The translations under genes and the position numbers were made by a program. Below, one piece after another: positions 34,901 through 49,500 of a DNA stretch of 61,195 nucleotides (position 1 is the first letter of the stretch; every line of letters begins with the position of its first letter). The stretch comes from Bolinopsis microptera (taxonomy: Eukaryota > Ctenophora > Tentaculata > Lobata > Bolinopsidae). The stretch covers positions 1-61,195 of the forward strand of contig NW_026971785.1 of assembly GCF_026151205.1 (NCBI RefSeq), read 5' to 3'. The notes under the pieces are model-generated. The model had not been told where the DNA came from and made no database searches. It saw only the letters and a list, made by a program, of their open reading frames with translations.

Positions 34901-36769
34901 CAGTTTGCCCAACCACCCCGGGGGGGGGGGGGGGCTTTGGGGACGGGTTCCGCCCTTTGGCCAGGTCTGGTGGTTTGCTCGTGTGACATGATTCACAAAA
35001 AATTCCAAACATTTTCCCACATATTTTCCCACACGCCTATAGGGTTTACACTAATTTACCAATACAAGGGCTTTTTGCCCAATTGTACCTTCAATTACCT
35101 TCCGGCCTTACCCTCACAGCCCCTCGGGCTTTAAACGTCATAACGGGTTGGAACCAAAATACCCCGTGGTGGTTCGGTGGGAAAACCAAAACACCCTTTT
35201 ATCTGTTTTCAAAACACTCGCCCCAACGCTTCCCACGTGGTTGACCTGATAATTATCTTCACATTTGAATTCCGTTCACACCCACGTACACTGCGGGGCA
35301 AATTCCAGGGACTGGTTTTCAGGAGGGTTGTAATGGGCAGGGCTTTTTGTTAGGGGGCTTTGGTCTGGAAGTCGGTGTCTGGGGACCTTAGGGATTTTCG
35401 AGTTTTCTGGGCGGTCGCCTGATTTTCAGGGACAACATCATATTAACTTCACCCACCGATTTGTCGGCGGGGGGCAAGTTTGTGGCGACGGAAGGGAGGG
35501 AAAAATTTTCGAAATTTGTGGGGGGGGGGGGGGCCGATTTCAATTGCCTATTTGGTACCCGGGGGTGATTTCCAGGTCACGATTATTCGATAATTGGGGG
35601 CCGTATTTGGTAGCCTTTGACTTCGCGATCCCCCAGGGTGATGTGCCCAGTAGATTTTCTTTTTTGAATCTTGACCGGGAGGCCCAGATGAATGGTTAAC
35701 TTCTGGGACCCAACGTTGTTATTGGGGACTTTACCATGGCTGCTTGATTCCTTTTAATTATTTGGCGTAAATGGTGGGTAATAATGGGGGTTAGTTCGTG
35801 ATTTGATAATGGGGAGGAGTCATGCTTGGAGTAATCGGGGATGTGTTGTAGTCCGGGAATCAGATACAGTGTCTGATCGTTCGGAGTAGCTACTTCGTTT
35901 CATAGTTTTATGCCCAGAATCCTACTGACCTCACGTTTAAAGATGAAGGAAGCCCACCATTCCACAAATTTCTAGAACAAAAAAACCCCAAAGTCCCTCA
36001 TTTTCCATTTCCTATAAAACTTCACACTGGGGACAGTTGATACGTGATGGAATATTTATAAAGTTAGTTTCATGGCTTGCGTGTCTTGTTTGAGTTGTTT
36101 TTAAAAAATCAAATGGATTTTAAATAATGGGTCGCTCTCGTGGTTTTTTTTTATTGTAGGGGCGCTGGGGGGGGTGGGGAATTTTTCCCATTTATTCCCA
36201 AAACCCTCGTTTTAATTAAACATAATTTACCTGTAGTAAGTGAAACCGCCTTAAAGCCATTTAAATATTTTATGGCAACGCACAGTGTGGTTTATGGAAA
36301 GAAGGGGTTGTATTAATTTGTAGGTTTTTACCACAGGTTTTTAGGCACCAGGTGGGGTATGGATTCTTTCGTGGGCATAAATTCGGGTTCTGGAAAAAGT
36401 TTTTTATAAACATCTGTTTTACGATCAAATGAAAATTTGATATAAAATTACTGGGTAAATCCCAATGGATTGAAACTATCTATTTTAAAACCACATTTAC
36501 CCCTGAATGTTCCCAACATGGGCGGAATTAAAACTCTCTTTTATACCATTTTCATGTTCCAAGGAGGGCCCGTTTAGTTCCACCAGTTTTTTCTATCCGC
36601 TCGACAGGAGAGTCTGATTGTTACTTAACTTTAAATTTAATTTCGGTGGGGGTTTTTGTGTTTACGTCTGGTCTGTTTCAGGGGAATAGTGTAAACATTG
36701 GAGCGGGGTTGTGGGCTTGCATTCCCACACCCTCCGTAGTTAGGGGTACACAAACGTGGGGCCCCCTCT
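13961..36769. other. long noisy region, no supportable gene
   Basis: About 22.8 kb of homopolymer-laden sequence. Open frames are short (about 136 codons at most, at 18467-18877) and have compositions typical of runs (K, F, P, G, L). I searched for reverse transcriptase, transposase, tRNA T-loop, rRNA and lectin-like motifs and found none in order. A somewhat cleaner patch at about 23,400-23,650 is AT-rich and non-coding. GT-rich text with many poly-G runs occupies about 29,900-30,120. Real genes could be hidden here and broken by indels. Confidence 0.6.
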
Positions 36770-37535
36770 TACCCATTACACTCTCTTACACTCTTTCTCA
36801 CTCTTACATCTCCTTCGTACTACGCTTCTACCCCACTCTCGACACTCCTTCGACCCACATAACGTTCTTTACACTCTTCTTACCCCCACTCTCTACACTC
36901 TATTACACTCGGACCACTCCGAGACACTCTCGTTTCACTCTTTCTACTACTCTCTTCTATCTGGTTTTTCACTCTCTACAACTTCTATCTTACATGTTTG
37001 CATCCACTCTGTTCAAAAATACCTCTAGACACTTCGCGTACAATCTCAGCTACCCACCTCGATCGAAACCATATCGCTCGAATCTTATGATTACACGGCT
37101 TACCTCTCAAACCACACTCCGCCCTGCCCACCCCACCTTGCACGGTGACAAACACTTCTTTCTTTTTTTACACCTGCTCCGATCACTCCTCTTGATATCC
37201 TCTCGTACACTGCTATTACAAACTCTTCACCGCCTCTAACACTTCTCTACACCTCTCTACACCTCTCTTACACCTCTCTTGTACACTCTTACCTCTCTTC
37301 TTTCTTCTCTCTTCACCAAAAATCTCTAACATTACTCTACACTCTTCAAAACTCATCTCTACCCCACTCTCTTACAACTCTCGTTTCAACTCTTACCACC
37401 TTAACCAATAATCGTTCTACACTTCTCTACCTGCCCACTCTTTTACCACTCTCTTCACCTCTCTAGCACTCCCTATACACTCTTATTATCACTCTTCGAT
37501 TTTACAACACTTTCTTCTTTTACACTCTCAGGAGG
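36770..37535 (+). repeat. C/T/A-rich, G-poor degenerate microsatellite tract
   Basis: About 765 bases built from variants of CTCTTACACTCT and ACACTCTC, with very few G on the plus strand. The period is irregular (about 8-16 bases), as in an old or mis-called (TTACACTC)n-type microsatellite. It creates a long low-complexity frame rich in L, T, S, H and F (36646-37239) that should not be read as a gene. The flanks return sharply to G-rich noise near 37,530. Confidence 0.7.
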
Positions 37536-40500
37536 TGGACTGGTTGCCACAACTCACAATCTACAACTTATCAGGGGGGGGTGACTGAGGCCCTCCCAAA
37601 TTACGGGGTGAGTGTTTCCGTAGTGGTGTGTGCGTTAACATCCTAACTGATGTGAGGTGAGTTAAGGGGGATGGACCCATTTTTGAGGGGGGGGGATCGT
37701 GGTTCCCAGTGTTTGGGGGGAACTGTTTTGCTGATCACTCAATTCTGGGGTTCTGACCCCAAAATTGGTTGGCAAATGTTATTCAATCTGAGAGGACCAA
37801 ACATCGTTTTTAACACATTTTTCATAGAGTAAGTCTACCCAGTCAGGGAGGGCGGGGGGTGGCGGTCTTTTAATATTTTTTTTCTGATTATTCTTTTTCA
37901 TAATGTTTTTCCTCTAAGAGAGGGGCCACCTGGTTGGGACTGTTTGAACACAAGTCCCTATTTAATTATCTCCACCTCCCAATCTCTTCAAAGCCTCAAA
38001 ATCCCCACTCTTTATTTTTCTTGATTTGGCTGTAAACAACCTTAACAACTTCGCCCCGGTATTTGGCTGAAAATGAATTTCCAATCGTTTTGGTGTTGAT
38101 TGAAAACCTACACCTCGTGGGGGCTGGCTGGGCGCGGGCCTCCAGTTTCCCATGACCCAAAGATAAAGGGATTGGGAGATGGGCTTGCTTTGCTTGTGTA
38201 CTAGACAAGAGTACTTTAACACCACTTCTGAAGTTTATGATATTTACAGGATAATTGTTTTTGGCATTTTCCTTTCTAATTCACGGTCTGGGAAATTTTA
38301 TTTGGTCTCTCAGAAGTGTGGACCACCTTCAAAGTTTACCATTTGTTTTACGGTATTGGGCTTGATGATACAACAATTTTCTCAAGGGGGTATACCAAGG
38401 TAATAAAAGACCCCTTCCGGTCGTGGTGTACCGGTGGGAAGACAGGGGGGGGGGACCCGGGACCAGGTCCGCGGAGTGAATGCCGTGGGGTGGATTGGGG
38501 ATAATAATAAAGGGCCTGGATTGGATATCCACACCTGTCCTAAAATTTGTTGGGGGGCCAGTGTTAATCCGGTTGAGAACCGGTGTTTGGTTTCCTAAAA
38601 TTCATTGATCCCCAGGTGTTTGTGTGTCTATTTAATTTTGGGGGGATCGGATAACTAAAGATCGTCAGGCCTTTTTTTGGGGTACCCAAATTCAAGGTGA
38701 GTCATGGATCAATTTTAATTTTTTACTCGATTTTGCGGGTAATTACAAAACGATGCTAATAATACCAATTTTAATTTTTGTCCAAGCCTTACTAAAAAAT
38801 TCAGGGGGCTTTGTTGTCGGGGTTTCAGGGGAACATATTGATTAAAAATGTTAAGCACCACTTTGGGGGAAAATAACTCGGGGGACAATTGTTTTATATT
38901 GAGAGGGGGATTCCACCCACCCAAGATCCCCCTAGGCTCGGTCTTAAAAATACCACCGTCCGTTGAAAACAAGGATTTCCACCAATGGCCTTTCAATAAA
39001 TTTGTTATTTTACCACCACGTTGGACTGGGGGTAAACTCGTCCCCCGTGAAGTGGGGGTAGGGGGGGGGGGAACTCCATGCGTTTTGCCCTACCGGATTT
39101 ACTAATAAAACCATGGGGGGGGGACAAAATAAGATTCAATGTTAGTGTTTTGGGTTTTGGTCTTATTTTAGGGGATCCAGATTGGGAATAACCCAACTTA
39201 TCTAAAGGTTATTTTAAACGTAAGTTTTCTGGTTCCAAGGGTAAAACTCCCCACGGTATGGTGGTTATTCTCCATAGGTTTTCCTGGCCTAGGCTTGGAT
39301 TAATAGTACATGATAAGGTATCCCGTATTTCTTTATACGGGCCCCACTTTATCAAGACTTTCTGGGATGGGGAAGGTTGGATTCGAGGGGTCTGTTTCAC
39401 CAAGTTATCCATTGTGATTAACCAGTTTTCTTATTTGGATTCGAGTAGTTCACCAAAGTATATAAAAAATGTGGGGCGCAACGATTTCGGCCATACATAT
39501 TTGGGGGGGAGTTTGGCCACTATATGTTCGTTTTAGAGGATGGAGCAAAAATGTCTTGTCAGTATAAAACTAGGTTGATTAGTCTTGGTTCCTTATGAGA
39601 AATTTCTGATTTTCATAATCTATCTCTTTGGGGGTGGGGGGAACGTTTTAAAGGTTTAAACTGGGATGATTTCTCAAAAGTAAAGGGGCAAGGGGAAGGT
39701 GGGCCAATCACAAAAAACCTCCGATTGTCCCCAAATTCCCTATTTCTTCTTTTTCCATTACGGGGTGGAAAAACAGTTCTTGCCACAAGTCTTTGGATGT
39801 CCGGGGTGTTGGCTGGTATTTTTGGTTAATGAAATTTTCCAGTTTTTCCCCCAGATTGCGAGGATGGCCATTTTGGGGGGGGGGGGACTTTCCGCGTTTT
39901 GTTAGGCGGTACACAAAAAAAACGTGTCCAAAAAAATGGTTCTTACTATTTTCCACCCTTTTTCTTTGATTTGGGATTTGGATTCCCACGTGTTTCGGAA
40001 CCACGTTAGGGACCCAATTTTCCAAGTCCCCCGTGGACCTGTTGAGATTTCTGGGGCCCCATCGTGACCCTACTTAGTTTTCTTTTGTGGGGTAAGGGCG
40101 TGGGCGGGCGGCAGGAGGCTAGGGACTGGGGATGTTATTTTTACTGTTATAGGTGGCCTCGTATTTTACTCGGTGTTTTGCCCAGTATAACAATGGCGGC
40201 CGTGGATGTGCCGGGGGGAGGTAGCTTTCCCCTGGGGGCCCCACAACCAATCCGCAGGCTCGGGCGCCCTATTTACTATATTCCATCGCCTTGGGGGGGA
40301 CCAATTAAATAACTGTTTTATTCTTGGGAAGTACTAACTGCAGTAACCCCGTGCTTCTTGGGGTTTTTTTTGTTGGGTTTACGCGTTTTAAAGCCGTGTT
40401 AATTTGGGGGGGGGACCGTATGGAACCCGTTTTAAAAAACCAATAAAGTTTAGCTTTGCTTAAATAGCCCTGGGGGGACCAAAGTTAGGAGGGGTTGATC

Positions 40501-43500
40501 CACAGAGCTGGGGGCGTGTAAGAAAGGTGCAGGTTTTTAGTTTAAATTTGTCTTGATGGTCTGGGGAGTCCTCAGTCATGACTTTCGGGGGGTTGGTTTT
40601 TTATTTCGGGTTGGGGAAATTTTTAGTTTTTATTTAAATTGTTCAAAAAAATTCTTTTTATATTCATATGATACCAGTATAAACCATCTATTTTTGTAAA
40701 AAACTTTTGCTGGACCCAATTATATTGTCTTATTGGAGACAATCATTTGCTGTTTACAAAAAGGTTGGTTTAACCCACAGGGCAAAACAAAATCAACGTC
40801 ATAACAAATGGGGGGAAAACCAACAAAATGTGCCCCCCGTGGTCTGTCCACCCACAAGGTCGTTTATAAAAATTTAAAACAAAATTACTCGTTCTTATCG
40901 TTGTAAATTGGGCAGGCCCAACCAAAAAAACTCAATCGAGCTACCACCCTAGTTTGTAAAAAAGTGCATTTTTAAACATTACTGTCCCCACCCTCTACGA
41001 TATTGTACCTGGCGGGTCTTTCTTCCATTTACTCAAAAAAAAACTTCAATTTTCATTGCTTCGAAAAGGGCCACTCGAATTCTTCTGCATGTTTTTTTTC
41101 GGGCCATTGTTCCATTAAACTTTCAAAAGTTTTTTATTTGCTATTCATATTTCCTTTAAAACAAAACTAAAACTTACTTTTCCCAGGAAAAACGGGCACT
41201 GTATTGACTGAATTGTTTAAAAAAGGATAATGAAACAAAACCGGATAAGGTCTTATTTTTCACGGGGACCAAGGTTTTAGGTCTTAATTGTTTAACCTAA
41301 GGGGAATTCCATTGCCTGGAGGGGGGGTGTGGTCCCGTGGTAAGAATTTGGGGGAAGTTAAAATGGCAGTTTTCACTATCTTTATATTCAGGTATTCATT
41401 CTTTTAAACTAAACTAGGGATTCCGCAATCTTGAAAATTTTAAATCAATAATTTAAAAAAAACGTTTAATGTTTTCTGTGCTAATTGGTGACAAAGAAAA
41501 TACTTTCGTTCTTTTCTTCTTTTTAATATCGGGTTAGTGCGCCAAAATTCAATTTTCATGCCTTTTTTAACAAGCGTGAATTGCATTTTAAAACTGAAAT
41601 GTTTTCTTGTGAAACTTCTTCCCTGTTCATTTCGTGATGGTGTTTTTGGATGGCGGGCTTTTGGGGGCCGTGTTTTATCTTCTTTTTCTTAATTCCCCAA
41701 TGTGATAAGCAATTTAGTCACTTTTAAAATCCCAAGTTTCATTTGATGTATTTATATTTTCCGGTGTTTCCTTTGGAAAGGTTGGCATCTCGTTAACAGC
41801 TCCCCGGTGGGGGGGGGGGTACTATATGATTAACCCCCCTGTTAATATAACAAAAAAACTGTTTTAAGTTATGTGTTTGGGGGATTGGGTTCACGTCTGT
41901 TAAAAACAAGGCTGAAAAAAATTTCCTCCAACTTTGAAACACGCAACGGCAATAAAATAGGGAATACCCTTTTTTTGTTTAGTTTATTTTTCCATATTTC
42001 TGCGGTTTAAAAACATTAGATAAGGCCGTAACTTTTCTGGGTCCTTGGGTTAGTTTTTTCCGTGTAAGTTTTTAAAACAGTTACAAAAAATTTCATTAAA
42101 TACTGTTGGCGGATGAAAATCAAAATTAGAAAAATATAAACTCTTTTCCACAGTTTAAACTAACTAAAAAAAAATATACCTCCCTAGTGTTAAGTTAAAC
42201 CGATATTTGTCGTTCAAGTTGACACTGGTTATCCAACCGTGGGACAGTTTTTCTTTCTTCCAACATTTTTCTCTCCTTCAAATTATACTTTCTGGAACAA
42301 TCTTTGTCCCCCATGTTTGAAGGGGGTGTTGGGGAAACAGCAGTTGAAAAAATCAGGTGGCTTTATGTTAAAATTAAACTACATCCTATTCCCCAGGTGG
42401 GGATTTTATCTTGTTCACTGCCGGGCATTATTACAAATACATCTACGCTCCCACAAAAAAGGGGGGAACCACCTGCTTTGAGGGGCTAGTTTCCGGCCAT
42501 CCAAATTTCAACAAAAAGGGTAAGTTAAAGTTTTATTGCTTTAGAATTTCGGCCCAATGATTTGTAAAACTCTGTGTGGAAAAAAAAACAGGATTTACTT
42601 TTTTGGTTCGGGCCCACCAATTTGCCCTTGGGGAATCCAATAGGGTTGTGATCCGATTGGAATGGGGGGACGAAATTGTTTTCATTAATTTAAAAAGAAA
42701 ACAGTAAATTGGTTAATTTAAAATTTCTAACACTTACTCGCTCGGCCCCGCGTTTCCAGGGAATGTCATTATTTATTTGCCCTCCTCTTCTCTATCCGGC
42801 GGTTAAACGTGATATATATAATGAATCTAGAAATGTGGATCTGACATTTTGCTGATTTTTGGGGCTGGGATATATCACTCCCTTGGGTTTGGCTGGTTTT
42901 TTCAGGGATCTGCCTATTTCCAAACACGGCAGCCAAATTTTTTCACCCACGCTACCTAAAAATATCACAATCAGGACAAAATATTTTATAATTCCTTGGA
43001 CTTGAACTTCCTCGGACTATTGTGTAGACAAATACCAACGGTATTTTGGAAAATAAAATGGAAAAACAACCGTATTTATGGAGGGTTTAAGTTCTTAACG
43101 TCAAAAAGGAGATTTTCTACGCTGATAAATTTCTTGGCACGTTTTGTTTTCGGGACCCCAACTTGAGGGGGAAGAAAAATTTTACCTTACAGGAGACGCT
43201 AAAAAGCTTCCCCCCACAATGATATGTATGCCAGGGGATATTGGATAGTAGTGAAAGTGGGTAGTATTTTATGCTCACCTTCGCCGTTGTATTTTGGTGA
43301 TTGTTGAATGGTTAATAGGTAAGGGCTTACCTTGGATTTTACTTCAATAGATTTAGTGTTATGGTCTGAGGATTTTGTGTTCGTGTTTTTCCAATTGTCT
43401 CACTGTTAAAAACCATATCCAGAAACCTCTGTTTTAACATAACCCCCAGGTTTCGGGGCCAAAAACTGATGTTGTCGCCCTAGGGTGGTATGTTTAATTT

Positions 43501-46500
43501 CTTCTCTTTTTTTCCTTCTTGATTATAAATCCCCACAACTTTCCCTCTTCTGTTGTATTGAATTCTCGGGATTTTTCCATTGAAAAAATATCAAACAAAA
43601 CTTACCAACGGATACAAAATGTATGTGGGGCTTAAGGCATTCGGTCACAAAATTCTCTGGGGGATGTTTTGTTACCCTAGTTTTTATCAAGATCTGCCCC
43701 AACATAGTTTTGATATAATATTTTAAGGTTGCCCTTTAGTGCCAAAACTGTTGCCAATTAAGTAGCGGGCTATTAGGGGTTATCGGTGTGTTTGTAGAAA
43801 CGGGAAGTTGGTTTGCAAAAAAGATCAAGGTCGACCCAATCAGGGACATGGCAGTGCTTTCATGGAGGGTCCTTGGTGGTGTCAGGGCCTGTTTATCTGT
43901 TCCAATTTAGGTGGGTGTTTGGGGGGTGGGACGGAGGGACTGCAGTTTAATCCTTCGGGACAATAAAAAAAACCCATTCAATGTGTAGTGTGATAAACTG
44001 TTTAGTTGCTCCAGTTATGCTGTGAGGAAAAACAGTTGATTTGGGGGGACCAGGGGGGCCTTTTTGGCTGTGTAATAGGATATTGCTTGCCAAAGGGGTT
44101 GTTTATCTTAGAGCTTTCACCATTTAATCATAAACTTGGATCAGTGACCAACACTAGTAGATTTTTTTATAAACCGGGTCCACTGTCGAGTTCCAGAAAA
44201 GGAAAAACCTGGTGTAGGGAGTTGCAAAGGCTTTAATTATGAATAGGGGCCCAGGGGGTGTTTCCAGGATAATTTCTATTTTCTTGAATCATAAATTCCA
44301 CCCTCCACCAAGAGATTCAAAAATCAGTATTTTTTTACCGAGGGCTGGGTAACAAGGGTTCAGTTCCATATTCCACTTTGCAGTTACCTTTTTGTTGCAC
44401 TATTGTCCAATTTTACCTGTTAAAATTGACTTCCGGGACAGGCTTGTTTTCCTTTTCTCTGGAAAATGGTTTGTTTCCGTCCTCCTCCCTTGCAACGGGT
44501 TCCCCCCTGTTCGACTAAGGGTCATCTCTGTGGTGGTTTGGGGGGGCCCCAGGCTGCCCGGTAAGGGTTGGAATCCGGTGGTGTCATGGTGTTGGACCGA
44601 TGGCAAAAGCCCACAATATCTCGTTTCCGACAGAAGGGCTGGATCAGGGATAAAAAGATTCGCTTTGCTTTGGGGGGGGGACCACTTCGGCATCCAATAT
44701 TGCGCCCGCACTTCGCATGCTTTCACCAAAAACGAAAATAAAATGTATCCAAGGTATGAGTGTTAGGGTGTGTGAAGTAATAATTTTTTTAATAGTTGCG
44801 GGGGGTGTGTCCCCTCCTCCTTTACTCTTTTCTCTCTTTCTCTCTTCTTGGTTTTACCAATATTTCATCATGGTATATGTAGGAAGTTTTTGGGAAAGTT
44901 TTACGTGAAAAAGGTAAAGATTAACCCCACGCTAAAACCCGCCCAATAACCCCACTCCGGTCTTGGACGAAAAAATGGGGAAATTGTGAATCAAATTTGT
45001 TGTGCTCATTTTGTGTAAAAATGGTTTTGCTTAGGTTTAAATTATTTGTTTTTTTTCATTTAATGGACTGTTGCTTAATTGCTCTAATTCAACTTACGGT
45101 GCTTGGGTTTTGGAGTTTATGCTGGGTTTTAAGGGCCCATTTAATTTATTTTATGTTGCTTTGATTGCTTCTTAAACTGGAAGGTGCCCTTAAGGAAAAG
45201 TTATCTTGTAAAAATTACGCTCCAATAATTCCGCTTCCTTTGGAGTTTTCCGGTTAGTGATATTATTGTTTATCAGGATTAAATTTGTTAAATTTAAGCG
45301 AGGGTTATTGAGGGGGGCCCTGACCTAATGTTAGGGTTTTAAAAATTTTTTTTCATTGTAAAGGGATAAAAAATTAAATTAAGTTTGATTGTGGGTTAGT
45401 AGGGCGAGGGAAGTTTGGGGGAGGCCCACTGGTTTTTCAATAAACTTTTCCCCTACACAGTAATCCCAGGTTAGTGAACTCTATTGTGCCCTAACCATTT
45501 TCCCAACTTTTCTCGTTGGTGCTCTAATTTTTCTAAACCATTTTTGGCGGCTCTTTGCATGAGGGAATATTAACGTTTTTGGAAAACTTAAATTTTATCC
45601 CGCATGAGGTTTCTCTACAAAAAAAAACTTGGCTATCCTTCCTGTTTGTGCGCCCAAAAGAACAACTTTCCGTTTTTTAGCCCCTGACGGGGCCCTGAGG
45701 GGGTCCCACTCTAATAAAATCAAACAGTGGAACACGTTTTTAAAACCAGTAAATGAAAAAACCCCAGGTTTATTAAAACCGTAATTAAACCAGTATTAAC
45801 CAGTATTTTAAACGCACCGTATTTCAAAAACAACTTAAAAACAAAAACTTCTTTTAAAATTACTTAAATCTGATATTTGATTAACCCAAAAATAAAATAA
45901 AACACCCAACATCCCTCTTCAAAGATTTTGGTGGGGGACATGGGGTGTGGTGACGGAATGAATTACCGGGAGGTTATGTATAGCAGGCTTTTATTGGGGC
46001 AGGGGGAACCTATTTGGACTGTTTTCACATAAATAAAAAATAAACTTGACACCCATGGCTTATTATACTTAGTGATTACCTAAACTTGTTGTGTGTTGCG
46101 GAACCTTCCTCTTTTTTGCCTCCCTTTTACTTTGTGGGCACTGAGGGGGTGACTGGATTTCGTTGTGGATACTTACTTTTATTCTTTTTTATGGGGAATT
46201 CCCAATTTCGGGGGTGGGGAAAAATTCTTCAAGTTCTTCCAACCTTTAGGATATTTAAGTTTTGTAGTCAATTAAACAACACTGGGGCTCATTGGTTTAA
46301 GTTTGGGAGGATTCTTTTCTTAACAAATTTTACACTGTCTAACAGAATAAGGTGGAGTTTTATTCGTTACAAGTCCAAAGTGGAAAGCCCAAAAGTAAAA
46401 AAAATACCTAATTTCTCCTCAAGTAACCCCTAAAATCATCCTCCTTTTATCTACGACATTAAAGGGAAGGTATTTTACCCGGTTTACTTGTTTAGGTGGG

Positions 46501-49500
46501 ACCAACTTTTTAAATAAATACATCACGTGATTTTCTTTCAAGTGGTCACGGGATTACCCTCTGTTCCACTCCTTGGACAAAAACAAAAACTCTATTGTGC
46601 TTAATTCTTATTTTCCAATGTGTTTTACTTTACGTTTATTTATCCCAGGCAACGGCCATTTGTTTAAAATTTTTTTACTAAATTATTTTTTCAACCAAAT
46701 CTCCTCGCTCTATTTTCTTGGGAAATTTTCTTGACTTTCACGTTGGGGAACCCCTATCCACCCCAAATTTCCATGCTCTGCTTTTACCCACCAAACCTTT
46801 TAAGAGGTGGGACCTGGCCCATTCTGTTTGTAAAAGGTTTTTTTTTAGTTAAACTTGGACAAAAAACCTTTAAGCAAGGTTTTTTCAGACAGTTTAGTTT
46901 GGTATATCCCAGGGGGAGAACAAGCAATTTTTATTTCAAACCTACAGAGGAGTGAGGTTGAGAGGGTGAGATCCTGGCGAGGGGGGAAGGGGGGAAGGGA
47001 TCGGTTTGATGGAATTTACGGTATATTTCGTGGGGAAAACGTTTGGTGATTTAGGGGGGAGTGACACCCGGAAAAGGCAGGGGACCAAATCGGCTTGATC
47101 TCCTTTCAGGTGGTGTTAGGGCGTTGGATCAGGAAAAACCCACTTTAGAGAGGTGACCCATCGGGGGAGGGGATTATTTATGTAGATCAGCAAAAGCTGT
47201 TTACTGGACTCAGTACTTTTGGATTTACAAGGGGCTGCCAAAGCTAATGCTGGTTTTTAAGGTGGGGTTGAGGGTTGCTTTAATAGTGGTTGGGAGGTGG
47301 GAGGTTATAGTAAGGGCTTGTGGCGAGAGAGGGGGTTGGTTAAGTTTTTATAATTTAATAAAAACAATGGGGGGGGGGGGACAATAACTCGTATTTAATC
47401 TATTTTCCTCCCCAACTTACAACTCCGCTCCCCCAGTAAATCTTGAATAAAATTTATTTTTCACTTTTCCGTGTTTTTATTATATTTATTATTTCTTTTC
47501 GCTATGATATGGGATTCGATTGGGGCACTTTTTGGGGTTTTATAAACATGCTATTTTTTTTACCCAAAGAATGAAAATATAATGCGTTTGTTTTTTTTTT
47601 GCGGGATGGAAAACGGGGGTTTTTTCCTCTCGTGAAAAAAAAAACGTGTTGCGTTATTTCCCCGTTCTCAATTTTAATTGTTAACGATTACAGTTCATCA
47701 TGGATGGGGGACAAAAGTAGTTGTAAGTTGGTTAAAAACTAAAAGTTTAATATTTGAGGTTACGTTATAAATTTTAACTGTAACTTTGTTTTTGAATATT
47801 TATGTTGTCTTATTTTCCCTTCACGGGGGGAAAGTATTGTTCAGGAACTTACTCCTTATATCACCAGTATAGCCTTTCCAACCCAATTTTTGGAGTGAAT
47901 ATAACGAGGGACGAATTTTTAACAATTAATTAAGCGTGGGGTACGGGGAAGGTTATAATTAAACTTCAGCAAATATTTATATTTTCTAGGCGAAGTTTGG
48001 GGACCAAAGGCATTATCCCTTGAACTGTTCAAATTTGAAGTTCCAGGGTACAGCCAACGGGGGGGGCAACCAGGTGGTGGGGCGAGTGCTGTTTTTTATA
48101 ACTTTCTGTTTTTTCCGGTTGGGTTAGGCCCTGTTTTAAGGGGGGCTGGTGGCCCTATTTTTCTTTCACCGTCAACCTGGGGGGCACGCCAGTTCACATT
48201 TTCCCCCTGAAATCCACTTCTTTAAACCCCTTAAAAACAGTTGGGTTTACCCCACTGTTTGGGTGTGGGGACGGTTAGAGGGTCGGTGTCCGCATTTAAA
48301 TTATTACCCACATTAATATTTTAGTGCATAATCCCGGTCTTTAATTATTGATTTATGGGTTTAAACATTGTAAAAAAACATAAATAAACAAAAAAAACTT
48401 TTCGTGGAAGGAGAAGAATATTGTACCAGTGCGAGTTTGTTTAAAATAATACATCGAAATACAGGGGGGGGGGAATTTTTGCCGCCTCATTTTCCCCAGT
48501 GGATTGGTGTGTCTGAGGGAGTGGGGGGTCGTTTTGGCACCATTGTTGCTTTACGGCTACCTCGCGAGGTTGGGAAGCAAACGGGGGGCCAATTCAGGCG
48601 TATGGCCCAGGGCTTTGTTAGTGTCCCACCGTGGTGTGGAGTCGGCGGGACCAATGATCTGGCCTTTAAATCCAAAAAAAAGGCTGGAGGGGACGGGTCC
48701 ATCAGTAGCTCCTTTGGCTAAAGCTATGCTGTCTGGGGGCATCCGGAAATTCCTTCTGAAGCTTGTGGTCTGTTTCATGCTATTTGTGTAAACGATCAGG
48801 GGGGGGGGGGGGGACATTTGGGGAGCCGGGATATTAGTTTTTTTATGTTTGGCGGTTGGGAGGGATTAGGGCGGATTTAGCGGGGGAATTGGGAGAACAA
48901 TGTAAAACTTTTTGTTATTTTGGGTAATCTCATTTTATTTCGGGTCCATGGGACTAGGGGTTTGGGGGCCGGGGATATCGGCTTACAGTGTTCTAAAATT
49001 TAGGGGGGACTGGAGTTGGGAACCAATGGGTTGATTGAGTTCTGGGAACCTTCCAAGTTTTTTGAGTTTAAGCTGTATGTTGTGTGAGGAATTAACAGGT
49101 GGGGGGGGTCCCAGCCATGGGACCAAATTAGAATTTACCTACCATTAAACCAACTCATCCCTTCCCCAAAACCTATCACCTAAACATGTGGTTCAGAAAT
49201 TAGGCAAAGCTAATTTTTGTCGATTATTATCCGTTATTTCCGGCTTATTCGCAATTTGGGGATATCTTTAGCCTTGCATTTTAAAAAATTCCGGGGTACT
49301 TACCATGTTTAATGTTAATATTTCAAATTTGGGTTGGGAATAGGGTGTTCAGCGCTGAAATAAAATTCGGGTCCTGGGCATTTCAGTGGGGATTTAATAC
49401 CGTTTATTAATTTAATAACGATTTTTATAAGAATTTTCAGCAATTATAAAAAGTGGGTTTCAACATCTGTCTAATATTATAAACAATTGGAAACAGCAAA

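Noticed and set aside
36646-37239. 197-codon open frame
   Set aside because: It lies mostly within the C/T/A-rich tract; its L/T/S/H/F composition is set by the repeat and it matches no family.
44392-44766. Overlapping plus and minus frames of 124 and 109 codons
   Set aside because: Both strands are open, no family is recognised, there is no splice or neighbour support, and the sequence is noisy.
48404-48817. Several overlapping frames of 71-105 codons on both strands
   Set aside because: Gly/Pro-rich composition from G and C runs; no recognisable domain.
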